From NCBI RefSeq assembly GCF_964340395.1, contig NC_135571.1, positions 12,058,940 to 12,106,439 on the forward strand: a stretch of DNA of 47,500 bases. The letters run 5' to 3'. The stretch comes from Glandiceps talaboti. Its lineage: Eukaryota > Hemichordata > Enteropneusta > Spengelidae. Both the position numbers and the translations under genes were made by a program. Under the pieces are notes generated by a model. That model was not told where the DNA came from and did not search any database. It worked only from the letters and a program-made list of their open reading frames with translations. Within the stretch, counting starts at the first letter, position 1; the number at the start of each line of letters is the position of its first letter. Positions 1 to 9,811 of the stretch are shown piece by piece.

Positions 1-119
1 ACTTTCATTACAACTAGATGTCTATTTCCTGCAATGTTGGAGTCTGCTCATGTGACACTCACTAGTCAGACATGGCAGCTATTTGCTGGTAAACATGTTA
101 AATTCAACACAGATCACAA

Positions 120-350
120 GGGGCTCAGGCCCAATTAGTTTAGTTTACAAAAACAAACAAACAAACAAATGAGCAAAACAAACAAACAAACAAACAAACA
201 GAACAAATATAGACGTCAAATTAGTCACTATATATCTATTTTTTGGGGTGTCAGTATTTGTTGGTTTATGTGTGTTTTTGTTTATTTGTTTGTTTGCTTA
301 TTTATTTATTTGTTTGTTTTCGTAAACAAAACTAACTGAGCCTGAGATCC
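120..350. repeat. Foldback element with CAAA/TTTG simple-repeat arms
   Basis: The left arm (GCTCAGGCCCAATTAGTTTA, 122-148) is an imperfect inverted copy of the right arm (324-348). Each arm runs into an (ACAA)n or (TTTG)n tract, so the whole would fold into a hairpin. It is probably a small non-autonomous element. Confidence 0.6.
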
Positions 351-699
351 CTGTGCACAGATTCTAGTACTTCAAGAGTGTTGAGCCTTGACTCTTCATG
401 CGAACTGAATTCTTCCTAGCATGCCATAACGTAACGGGGAGAAAATGAACAGACGAATAGCATGAAAAATATGTACTTTATTAAGAGCACATACTCATAC
501 AACATAATATTGGCAGTCAGCAATCTAAACAAAATATAATTCTTAAGTATTGTAAACATCTAGGACAAATCTGTGATGGTGTGTAAGAAACTTATAAATA
601 CTACAGGAAGACTTTTTGATGAAAAAAAAACGCTGAAAAACTATTTGCCATCATGAGTTGATATCACAGTTTATACAATGCTAAGTAGAAGGAATTATA
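351..699. other. No gene or clear repeat seen
   Basis: Plain AT-rich sequence. Apart from the AATAAA at 477-482, nothing stands out. Confidence 0.5.
477..482 (-). promoter_or_regulatory. Candidate distal poly(A) signal AATAAA
   Basis: AATAAA is present on the minus strand, downstream of the MYPT-like stop. Use of this site would imply a 3' UTR of about 6.6 kb through many repeats. A second AATAAA is at 5013-5018. Neither can be confirmed without transcripts. Confidence 0.15.
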
Positions 700-935
700 C
701 TGTTAAAAGCTACTAATCGATTTGTGCACATAGATCAAATTAGTAATAGTTAAAAGCTGCATTCTGATTGGTGCAAACAAGTCAAATTTAATCATAAGTT
801 AAAAGCTACTATTCGATTGGTGCACATAGATCAAATGAGTAATTTACAGTTAAAAGCTGCATTTTGATTGGTGCGCACACATCATATTGTTCATTACTGT
901 GAAACACTGTTTTTGATTGGTGCATACAAAGTTAA
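700..935. repeat. Tandem repeat, unit about 60 bp, with CCAAT-type motif
   Basis: Four degenerate units carry GTTAAAAGCTGCATT and then TGATTGGTGCACA-like sequence. Each has the inverted CCAAT motif ATTGG. Confidence 0.7.
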
Positions 936-1315
936 TCATTATATTAAGAAGCTGGTCTAAAATTGATAAATTCAAAATAGATTTTTATAATTTTAAAAGC
1001 AGCTCTTAAAATACATTGTGTACAAAAATTCAAATTACCAGTATTTTCAAATTAGAGTATTTGACAATGTGGCACTAGGAACTTATTAGCACCAAGTCTT
1101 AACCAATACAAATCACTGTATTAAACATAAAGTATAAAACACCTTGACACTGTAAAACATCACCTTTGATTGGTGGAAAAAACAGAAAATTACCAACACT
1201 CAAAAATCTGATATAGAGAGAATCATACAAATAATTCTCGAGGTAAATGTTTGAAAATGATCACTTAAAAAGTCAGATCAGTTGAATTAGGCAAAATTGG
1301 TGTGTTTTCGATAAC

Positions 1316-1380
1316 CTAGTCTCGTTCCTATACAGTATCGTTACCATTTACACCTAAAACCAGGTTGCCATCCAGACTTT
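1316..1380 (+). mobile_element. Short remnant of the 49-bp-unit element family
   Basis: One copy of the array unit (TTCCTATACAGTATCGTTAC and following) lies almost directly against GTTGCCATCCAGAC. These are the two ends of the larger elements at 14318-15362 and 44822-45302, so this looks like a copy with its middle deleted. Confidence 0.55.
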
Positions 1381-2160
1381 TCGTAGATCAATTGCTAATA
1401 TTTGATTACTGCGTATGTAATTCTTTTGTAATTGGTGCCAAAGCATTTTGCAGGCACACTCACTGGTTACATTGGCTTTCACAGGATAGTGTTGAGTGAA
1501 ACGTGTGCACCGTCTGCAAGCAGGACTAGTTTGATGTAGCTTAGTACTAACTTTTATCGAATCTTAATATCTGTCTCAGAGATGATTCAAATATTGGCAT
1601 CCTGACCAGTTTGATTAGATGTAAAATTGACTATATGATTTAGAAGTAAACAAACACATTATGCAGACTGTATTAGTATAGTCTGAAATGATATGGTTTC
1701 TCTGCAAAGGATTTTTTTTTCTAAAGTGAAGATACTTTGGTGAGAAAAATCTACATGGAAATGGAAGTAAATTTTATTTTGGTTTAGGTTCGGTGGCTTA
1801 AACTAGGGTTGGTCGAGTTATCGGAAACACACAATTTCATTATTTAGCCTTAGAAATGTGAGTATTTAAATTGCTAAGTTGTTGGAAGACTATGACAGTA
1901 CTGTGCAAAATATCATGTATTTGATGATAAGTGTTCAGAAAGAGGTAACATATTCACTTAGCAAATACAGGTATTCTCACTTCCAACACTAAAAATGTTT
2001 GAAGGCCACATTTAACAAATATGTGTCCTAGAACTATGTGTTATAAGACATCTACAGGATGTAACGGGTCTGAAGTTGTACTGTTTTGACCTTTGACATT
2101 GATGCAGAAGTTAGATGTCTGTAATCTCTCAAGAATAAGTTGTATTCAATACATGATTTG
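1381..2160. other. No gene or clear repeat seen
   Basis: No open frame of note, no splice-bounded exon and no repeat structure recognised by eye. Confidence 0.45.
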
Positions 2161-2480
2161 TCTAGTTCCTGACGGACAGTATTCCGCACTACGTTAACTT
2201 CACACTAATATCATCTAGTCACGCCTGTTAGTTAATTTCAAGAGACTGGAGGTGGAGTCCTGGTTGGACATTGGACATAGTCAAAACAGCTGTATCGAAT
2301 AAATATTAACGAGCGATGACAACAGGTCGTCAATTTGTGATGGATTAGTACTGACATGCGCCATTCGCACTTCGTTCACCATGGGGTTGAACTACAATTA
2401 ACGCCTTGAGTAACAGGCTTGACTAGACGGTATAGTATGAAGATAACGTAGTACGGAATACGGTCTGTCAGGACTTAGAC
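2161..2480. mobile_element. Foldback (MITE-like) element, about 320 bp, 60-bp arms
   Basis: The left arm 2161-2220 (start TCTAGTTCCTGACGGACAGT) and right arm 2421-2480 are imperfect inverted copies. The interior includes a stretch around 2330-2360 (ATTTGTGATGGATTAGTACT) shared with the element at 5574-5939 and, inverted, with the array at 23945-24190. No transposase is encoded. Confidence 0.75.
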
Positions 2481-2599
2481 TAATACATTATCAATACATG
2501 TAATCAGGAAATTTCCACATTTTGAAACAACTAAAGTTAGTGATAGCATTGACTAATAAATCTTGAATGACTTGTACAACCAGTGACAGGCTACCAGGA

Positions 2600-2772
2600 A
2601 CAAGCTGCAAACAGGGAAAGTAAACAAATGAATTGGATTAACACCACTTGGCACAACATGGTGGAATTTGGAGACTTGTATATCATATTTCATTATTTGA
2701 TAAAAACAGTTTTATGGCCTCTGTACATGAAATGACAGGGGAACTTTTGTTTACTTTCCCTGTTTGTAGCAG
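2600..2772. mobile_element. Short foldback element
   Basis: GCAAACAGGGAAAGTAAACA near 2606 is mirrored by TGTTTACTTTCCCTGTTTGT at 2748-2767, enclosing about 120 bp. It is a hairpin-forming, non-coding element. Confidence 0.65.
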
Positions 2773-3289
2773 TAATTTCAGCTTGGTCATGCTAGCATGT
2801 TGCTGGTTGTATCAATAATGTCAACTTGTTCATGCTACTGTGTCGCTGGTTGTACCACAACTATTTGAACACAATCTAACAGAAATTCTTACAATGTGTG
2901 TTTGATAATATTTTTGCTCAATTTCACCTTTGAATTGCTAGAAATGTTACTTTTGTCACCGATTGGTGATGATTGAGCAGTATAAAAACTGCATAAACCC
3001 TGAAACCCTGAAAATAGCACATTCGCCTACAACTATGCAGCACTGCATAGTTTCAATAAATAGCTAAAAAAAGCACTTTTTAAAGTTTTTTATAAAAACT
3101 TGTTTTACACTTTCAAAAAATATCAACATTCCTCAAAGATAATACTAGTGTTAAGAAATAACAAACACACAAACAAAGTCAACAAAGAAAAACCTTATTA
3201 TTATTTTATGGTACCTAATTCATATATCCCATACAAAAATCACATCAAATATATAACTAAGTTTTCTTCTAAGTTTAGTCCAGGATAGT

Positions 3290-3640
3290 CCCGAGATTTG
3301 TCTTGGTGTTACTATTGTAAGATGTTCTCTCCACACCCACAGACTTGTCTTTGTGGTAATGTCTTAAGAAGTTCTCTACACTAGTCCACAGACTTGTCTT
3401 GGTGTTACTATCTCAAGATGTTCTCTACACTAGTCCACAGACTTGTCTTGGTGTTAGTATCTTAAGATGTTCTCTACACTAGTCCACAGACTTGTCTTGG
3501 TTTTTCAATCTCAAGAAGCACTCTAGTCCAGATATTTGTCTTGGTGTTACTATCTCAAGACGTTCTCTACCAAGACAAGTCTGTGAGCAAAGTGGACAGT
3601 ACCACCAAGACAAGTCTGTGAGCAAAGTCATAGTTAAGCA
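3290..3640. repeat. Tandem repeat, unit about 48-50 bp, with one orientation switch
   Basis: Units contain CACAGACTTGTCTTGGTGTT and then a stretch like ACTATCTCAAGATGTTCTCT. After about 3568 the motif appears inverted (ACCAAGACAAGTCTGTGAGC, twice), so the array contains a head-to-head junction. The short frame at 3492-3701 lies in this repeat and is not a gene. Confidence 0.8.
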
Positions 3641-3889
3641 TCATTTTTATACAATTTTTATAATAGATTGCATCACATTATCAGATCTAAAGTTGCTGTA
3701 AATAACTTTTGTCATGATTTCTGACCCAACTACTTTACTGTTGCAAGCAAGTATAACATCTCTTGATATGTTGAACTTTGACCTTTTATGTCAAAGGTCA
3801 TGCTTCAGACTCATTTGCACTCCCCAACGCGATATGTCTTGATCGATACACAAGTTTATCTCCCTTTCCCTTTAATAATTTGGGTTACT

Positions 3890-4200
3890 ATAGGGATACC
3901 CTTTGACTGACCAATAACAAAAAAGCTGGCAAGTGAGCTGATTTGACTATCTCTATGGTGATGGATTTCACTGACCAATCATGACCAGCCTTTAAAGATG
4001 ATTTGACTATCTCTATGGTGATGGATTTCACTGACCAATCATTACCAGCCTTCTTGATAATTTGAATATCTATATGGTAATCTCTATAATGATAAAGTTC
4101 ACAGACCAATAACTACTTGCCTGGGAGGCTGGTTTTAATATCTCTATGGTAACATGAAATTGACCAGTAATAGCCTTCTAACCTCACTGAATATCTCTCT
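3890..4200. repeat. Tandem repeat, unit about 60 bp
   Basis: Repeats of GACTATCTCTATGGTGATGG then TTTCACTGACCAATCATGAC. Two units are nearly identical (3948-4007 and 4008-4067) and the flanking ones are diverged. Confidence 0.75.
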
Positions 4201-4637
4201 ATACACATGACTTTCAACTAACCATTCACAATTGTTTCTGTTTGTGTCAATCATCCAGACTACTGCTATGATTGGCTACTGCTATCACCAAGTTAAACAG
4301 TATGTCACATCTGACAAATATCAGCATAGGCACTCCAAAAATGAATAAAGATCAACAGACTGAGAAAACCGGACCATCCCCTTTAAAAACAATCTCTAGA
4401 TAACTAAATACATATTCACAAAATAAAGGATCGCAGGAAAAACAACAACTCATGTTCCTTAAAGTTGAAATATATCACAGAAAATCTCATTTTTCACCAT
4501 TTCTCAGATCAATCTTAAAAAACCTTGAATACAAACGAATCAAATTTTATATTCCTACAGCATCCTTCACACAAATCTTGCTCAATTAGATATTATTCCC
4601 CAATAATTTTCTTTGTTCAGCCAATGAAAAATATGAC

Positions 4638-4699
4638 TGACCTAAGGGGTCTTGTCACTACTCGTTTAGCAACTCGTAGTGACAAGACCCCTTAGGTCA
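4638..4699. repeat. Perfect 23-bp inverted repeat with 16-bp loop
   Basis: The arms 4638-4660 and 4677-4699 are exact reverse complements (TGACCTAAGGGGTCTTGTCA is the start of the left arm). The loop is 4661-4676. No T-run follows, so this is not a bacterial-type terminator. Perfect arms in otherwise diverged DNA suggest a recent or maintained structure. Confidence 0.85.
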
Positions 4700-5570
4700 C
4701 GAATATAAGAAAAATATTGAAGAATACTATAGTTATACCTCTTCAAGCATAATTCATAAAAAATCGGGAAATAGTGGTGATTTGGAAAGTTTTGACTCGC
4801 ATTTCGGGCACCGCAGAATCAGCAATATAGACACATGTTGTCATGACATAGAAAAGACCAGGGTATATAATACATATTTTCTGTTCAAAGACAATAACTT
4901 GGCTTATGCTTCAAAAACAACCTATTTTTATAGATAGACTTTTGAAAGACTGTGAGTGAGATGTCAGAGAGAGTGAACTTCAACTTATTAAAAGCTACAA
5001 CAGCTAGCTCGTTTTATTCCCCGGGGAAGGGTGGGCAGGTATTCTTAGATAGGAGTGTGTCACCCTGGTTCCAAACATCAACCATTTTCTGAAGAAATTT
5101 TTTCAGCAAAAGAATGAACCAATGATTTGGACATACACAAAACCAATGATTTTGACATACACAATGAGGTATGTCTCCTGTTAAAATAAAATAAAAAAGT
5201 ACATTTCTTTATCAACATTATGTTTAGGGAATTTTCGTATGGAAATGTAGCCCGGTGATGTTACAAAAAAGCTAACCCATTTGGGTGACACATTCCTGAG
5301 AATAACCTACCATCCTAGGGGTTTTACTAGTGTGGTCAAGCTATCAAAAATCCACGAAAAACTGTTCAAACCATCTAGAATACTAGAAATCATGTCAATA
5401 AATTGCCATGGTTATGCACTGATAGCAAACATGTACTAAAATTTTCATGCAATGTTTCTAGTCAGGTTAGCTTGTCAGGTACACATTCTGAATTTTAGTT
5501 AGTGACTATGGAACACACTTTACACTCCTCAAGTCCACATCTGAAAAAGATCAATGTGGCGCGGCACTCT
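4700..5570. other. Intergenic or 3'-UTR DNA with one dispersed segment
   Basis: Around 4830-4880 the sequence (TTGTCATGACATAGA and following) is similar to 41105-41165, so both are probably members of a dispersed repeat. Nothing else is recognised. Confidence 0.4.
5013..5018 (-). promoter_or_regulatory. Candidate proximal poly(A) signal AATAAA
   Basis: This is the first minus-strand AATAAA noticed downstream of the stop at 7054, which would give a 3' UTR of about 2 kb. Such hexamers are frequent by chance in AT-rich DNA. Confidence 0.2.
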
Positions 5571-5573
5571 TTA

Positions 5574-5939
5574 GTCTAGTTCCTATACGACACATTATAA
5601 TTACTGTGATCACCTCCACTCACATATTGGAAAAGTCATTATTCTAGCATAAAAATCTGTGCTCCCCCCCCCCCCCCCCCCCAACTGCATTCATATATAC
5701 ATGATGACGTTATTGCGCCCTCACATGATTTTAGTTTCAGACTGAAGAGGTGGAGTTCGGTTAATGAGTAATTGTCTAAAGGAACTAACCAATTGCAACT
5801 GCCTGTCAATTTGTGATGGATTACTACTGACATGCATCGTTAATCCTTTGCCCAGTGGGGGTAGCACAGATTTTTGTGCTAAAATAACGACTTCTCCTAT
5901 ACGTGAGTGGAGATGATCTCATATAGGAACTAGTCTAGT
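5574..5939. mobile_element. Foldback (MITE-like) element, about 366 bp
   Basis: The left end AGTCTAGTTCCTATACGACA and right end ATATAGGAACTAGTCTAGT are inverted. A second pair of arms, around CATAAAAATCTGTGCT (5649-5664) and AGCACAGATTTTTGTGCT (5864-5881), extends the fold. The ends match the start of the 49-bp satellite unit found elsewhere, and the interior shares sequence with 2161-2480. Confidence 0.75.
5664..5682 (+). repeat. Poly-C run of 19
   Basis: Nineteen consecutive C residues lie inside the foldback element. The length is prone to sequencing and replication error. Confidence 0.95.
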
Positions 5940-5957
5940 CTTGGACAACACCTGATA

Positions 5958-6084
5958 TCACCTTTAAAGCTGCACTGACTGTAACTGGGGTATTACATAT
6001 TGTGTGTTTACTGCTACACAAATATGTTATACACAGATGTTTCAATACTGTTATCTAACTATTGCAGCTAGTGCAGCTTTCAAC
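5958..6084. mobile_element. Small foldback element, about 125 bp
   Basis: The left end TTTAAAGCTGCACTGACTGT is mirrored by TTGCAGCTAGTGCAGCTTT at 6061-6079. Fragments of the same end (CCCAGTTACAGCTAGTG) occur at 26432 and 40148, so it is a dispersed family. Confidence 0.55.
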
Positions 6085-6184
6085 CTTATCACAAAATGAC
6101 GTGACCTTTTCCAGACAGAATCCAACTTCAGCAGATGTGAAATCTTTGAAATATAAAGGAAACAGTGCAACCTTTCCTCCATCA

Positions 6185-6475
6185 GATTTTCATCTTTGCA
6201 TAGCTAATGATGAATTTGCATAGCTTTTTATGTATTTGCATAGCTAATGATGAATTTGCATACCTAATGATGAATTTGCATAATTATGACTTAATTTGCA
6301 TAACTATACATGGATTTGTATAGCTACACATTAATTTGCATAGATGTGGATGAATTTGCATAACTATGGATGAATTTGCATAGCATTTGATACATTTGCA
6401 TATCTATGGCTGAATTTGCATAGCTGGATGAATTTGCATTAACTATACACGAATCTGCATAGGTATGGCTGAATC
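6185..6475. repeat. About 20-bp tandem array containing the octamer ATTTGCAT
   Basis: About fourteen units similar to GATGAATTTGCATAGCTAT. Most contain ATTTGCAT, the POU-domain octamer in inverse orientation. It lies in the 3' flank or UTR of the MYPT-like gene. Confidence 0.85.
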
Positions 6476-6739
6476 TGTCAGTGCCGGCAAGTACAGGGAA
6501 GGTCTGCAGAGCATTTTGGGTCCTAAATTGTATGTGCTAACTAAAACCTGAATTACAAATCACCAGGAAAGTAAAAATTAATAATTCAACACTCAATCAC
6601 CAAAATCTACTGAACTACAATTCTTACCTCCAAAATTTTACACCCAACATCTAGGAAAACAGTAATGAAAAAAAGGTTCTTTTTTTACAAAGTCTGTCAA
6701 ATCCAAAGTACAGAGAGACTGCATGATGACATCACGTGA

Positions 6740-7100
6740 GCAACGGTGTTCAATGTCGGTCAAATGACATTCGAGTCACCACACTGATTAACGTTTGTCG
6801 ATTGACATTCGAGTCACTGTACTGCTTAAGGTCTGTCCATTGACATTCGAGTCACCGCACTGATCAAAGCCAGTTGATTGACATTCGAGTCACCGCACTG
6901 ATCAACGTCGGATGATTGACATTCGAGTCACTGTACTGTTTAACATCTGTCAATCAACAATCGAGTCACCTCATTGATTAACGTTTGCCAAATGACATTC
7001 AACTCACCACACTGATTAACGTCTGTCAATCGACATTCAAGTCACCGCACTGATTAACGTCTGTCAATCGACATTCGAGTCACCGCACTGATTAAAGCAT
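6740..7100 (-). repeat. 38-bp minisatellite covering the stop codon and start of the 3' UTR
   Basis: About nine units of about 38 bp, each with a core close to ACATTCGAGTCACCGCACTG followed on the plus strand by a GATTAACGTCTGTCAATCG-like segment. The unit nearest the gene overlaps codons for LISAVTRMSIDRR and the TAA. Units far from the gene are more diverged (6957-7015 has several changes), and those at 7016-7095 are nearly identical. The order fits growth out of the terminal coding segment into the 3' UTR. Confidence 0.9.
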
Positions 7101-7149
7101 CATTTTCTTCACGAAGACGTTCAATCTCAGAGTCTGCTGAAACTAAGTC
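7054..7149 (-). CDS. PPP1R12: Terminal coding exon, MYPT (PPP1R12)-like protein, with stop codon
   Basis: This exon encodes the last 31 residues (273-303 of the visible 303) and ends in TAA at 7056-7054. The acceptor is strong: a T-run followed by GCAG, with the exon starting at 7149 in phase 0. The peptide begins DLVSADSEIERLREENDALI and ends SAVTRMSIDRR. The segment RLREENDALISAVTRMS aligns by eye with the conserved end of MYPT proteins (RLKDENGALIRVISKLS), which forms the leucine-zipper-like coiled coil reported to bind cGMP-dependent protein kinase I. From codon 19 (Leu of ALIS) onward the DNA is also the first unit of a 38-bp minisatellite that continues past the stop. Because 38 is not a multiple of 3, the second unit is read in a different frame, and this supplies the last residues and the stop. 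The splice frame and homology are clear; the choice of paralogue is inferred. Confidence 0.75.
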   Translation of the reverse strand, partial: DLVSADSEIERLREENDALISAVTRMSIDRR

Positions 7150-7384
7150 CTGCAAAAAAAATTGAGAAAATATGAGAATAATCAACTTTTACAAAAATCT
7201 TCCAAGCTTTCCAAATTTTGTATTATGCATATTATGCAAATTTACATATCAATAATGATAGCATACTGAAAAATCATGTGACTTTGCCTTCACCTGTCTG
7301 AAAGGGGTTGACCAGTGTGTGAGGCAAATCATTCACGTCAACAAATTTCACAAAGTGGCTGCCTCTGACACCAAACAAAGTTTG

Positions 7385-7672
7385 ACTCTAAAGAGGCCAT
7401 ATGGACGAGGAGTGGGATTTTAATTTATAAAACAATTTAATTACGGATTCCCACTTGAAAAATCAATGTGAAACAACATAGATCAAGTCCGTGTTTGTAA
7501 CTCAATACATTGCAAAGAGCTACAAAATGTGACAAAAGTTTGTTATTGTACGTACAATAACAAACATTTTACACATTTATTAGTCTTTTGCAATTGCAAT
7601 CTGCGATAAAATTGTTTTAAAAAATCCAAAATGAATACCCAATCCTCATCCATATGGCCATTTTAAGTTGTT
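7385..7672. mobile_element. Foldback MITE with central palindrome, copy 1
   Basis: The ends are AGAGGCCATATGGACGAGGA and TCCTCATCCATATGGCCATT. The centre is a palindrome (GTTATTGTACGTACAATAAC, 7542-7561). Related copies are at 26540-26915 and 45560-45915. It sits in the last intron of the gene. Confidence 0.75.
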
Positions 7673-8059
7673 CAGATAACTTCAGAAAGGAAAGTGAGTC
7701 AATACATATTATGGGATGTTGGAGCACCATAGAATGAATCAACAAGGTATTGACATATTTAAAGCTAGCAAACATAACAAGACATCCCATTGGCCATTGA
7801 GTTGTTGGTGGCAGCCAATCAGGTTAACTGTTTATGGGTGTGCTAACACATATAGCTTTGAAAACTTTGACTTCTAGAACTCATAGCTGATGTCTCTCTG
7901 ATATTGTAATTTTTCAAAATCATATGATTAATCACTTGAAAGACACAAAGTTGTGACAAAATCTATATGAATATATAATAATTTTTTCTGAAATCTGATA
8001 ACTGAGATTTTTATACATACTCCTCAACCACCCTACAACCCAAGGCTTGAATGATTACA

Positions 8060-8452
8060 CAGCCATGGCCATTTAAATGGTTGCTAAGGCCATTTTTATG
8101 GTTGCTAAGGCCATTGCAATGATTGCTTCAAACATCTAATGGTTTCTATGGACATTTTAAGAGTTGTCTTATTTCAGGTCCCAAAATGTAAAAAAACATA
8201 GAATATATAAAAATAAATATACAAATATCTACATGTACTTTGTACCATACATGACAATCCTAAAAATAAATCCAAAACCTTGTCAGAAAGTATGCATCTA
8301 AGTCAATACTATAGCCAATTTAATTGTTGCTATGTCTATTTTAATGGTTGTTATGGAGGCCATTTTAATGGTTGCTATGGTGGCCATTTTAATGGTTGCT
8401 ATGGCAGCCATTTTAATGGTTAGCAATGGTGGCCATTTTAATGGTTACAAAT
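8060..8452. repeat. Two short clusters of a GGTTGCTATGG / GCCATTTTAA repeat
   Basis: Degenerate units of about 25 bp, like GGCCATTTTAATGGTTGCTA, occur at 8065-8155 and 8320-8450 in the last intron. Confidence 0.8.
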
Positions 8453-8495
8453 TACTTTTACATAAATGAACTATTAGATGATATAGGGTTAGTAC

Positions 8496-8600
8496 TTTTC
8501 TTAGTTTTTCAGTCTCTTCTTGTAGTCTGGTGTTGGTCTGTTCAGCCTCAGCAAGACGACGGTTCAGACGTCTAGTCTCACGTCTTTCTCTGTCATACAA
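8496..8600 (-). CDS. PPP1R12: Coiled-coil exon, MYPT (PPP1R12)-like protein
   Basis: This is a 105-nt phase 0/0 exon encoding 35 residues (238-272 of the visible protein). They run LYDRERRETRRLNRRLAEAE and then QTNTRLQEETEKLRK. The acceptor is CTACAG before 8600 and the donor is AAA|GTACTA after 8496. Joined to the upstream exon it gives NYKK-LYDRERR, which resembles the Y/F-KKLY and RERR segments of the PRKG1-interacting C-terminal region of MYPT proteins. The heptads are rich in Leu, Glu and Arg and predict a charged coiled coil. The family's C-terminal region is usually about 100 residues from KKLY to the end; here it is about 70, so part of the usual coil appears to be missing or lies on an exon not found. 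Reading through the donor adds 17 residues and a stop at about 8445, which could only be a retained-intron form. Confidence 0.78.
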
Positions 8601-9466
8601 CTGTAGTGTATACACCATGCATTGCACAGAACAAGAAAACAAAACATAAAATAGTGTTAGTGTCAAAATTACCTTATTAACAAACAGAAATAATCACACA
8701 AACTATTTAATATTTAGTTCAACTTTGTTAATAATTGAAGTTGGGGAGGCAGAAATTGTTATTTTCAAACCCTTTTGTTTCCATAGTTACAGAAATTTCT
8801 TTACTTTAAATATGTTAATTTACTGATTTGGGGAAAATTTGTGAATGATTTCAAGGAAGTTTGTTGCCATGGTTATGGAGACAGGAAATAATATATTGGA
8901 TTATGTTAGTATGAATAGTTTAAAAAGTTTTTTTTTTTAATGTTTCAAGGAAAGTTTATTTCCATGGTTGATAGTTGCCAAAATAAAATATCTGAAAGGT
9001 AAACACTTCCCTTTTAGTCTTTATATATATGTGCATACAAAATACGATACTGACTGACTGACGTCTTTCAGTGCTCCATACAACATATAGAATTGAATAA
9101 GACCTCTTGTCATCAGTAACAAAGTCTTAACGTAAAGTAAACGACTTGTTTACTTTTTCATCAAACTCAATTTTACATACTTATATCAAGTCCATGTCTC
9201 CAAACTGGCTTGCCATTGTGGTTGGCCCCGATTGCAGTTTTCACAATAAACTCATAAAAGATTTACCAGAAGGTATTGGAATATGTTAACCTTGAGTTTC
9301 ATAAATGGTTTGGAAATAGCTACATTGTATCTCATTTTCCGCAACTCACAGCTTCTAAAGTTCAAAATCAGAATAGTGACTTAATTCAAAACTATCTCAC
9401 AAAACAATTCACAAGTTTTTCAGAGGTCATAATTTTCAAAATACTGCACTCCTTATTTGGGATATT

Positions 9467-9722
9467 GTATGCCATATTTGGACATCGTGCCCTAATATGA
9501 CATACTATATTTGGGTATAGTATGCCATTTTGGACATGCCATATATGGACACAATGTTGGAAATGCCATACTTGGACATAGTGCGCAGTATGCCATAGTC
9601 CATATTTGGGCAAAGTGCATAGTATGTCATATTTGGATATGGCTCATTCCATATTTGGACAGTGTGCCATATTTGGATATGGCTCATTCCATATTTGGAC
9701 ATAGAGTGCCATGGGGTAACAT
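9467..9722. repeat. Degenerate CATATTTGGACATAG repeat
   Basis: About a dozen copies of CCATATTTGGACATAGTG with variable spacing, two of them in a near-identical 41-bp tandem pair (9625-9700). Several short open frames on both strands arise from the repeat and are not genes. Confidence 0.75.
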
Positions 9723-9811
9723 TGAATATTAATGGACAATGAAAGTGCACTTTTTCACAGTAGCACAGAGATGAATGACTCTAAGTTTTTAAATTTCACT
9801 GTACGACAAAC

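Noticed and set aside
9505-9750. Frames rich in Pro-Asn-Met-Xaa-Tyr repeats
   Set aside because: Arise from the CATATTTGGACATAG repeat on both strands.
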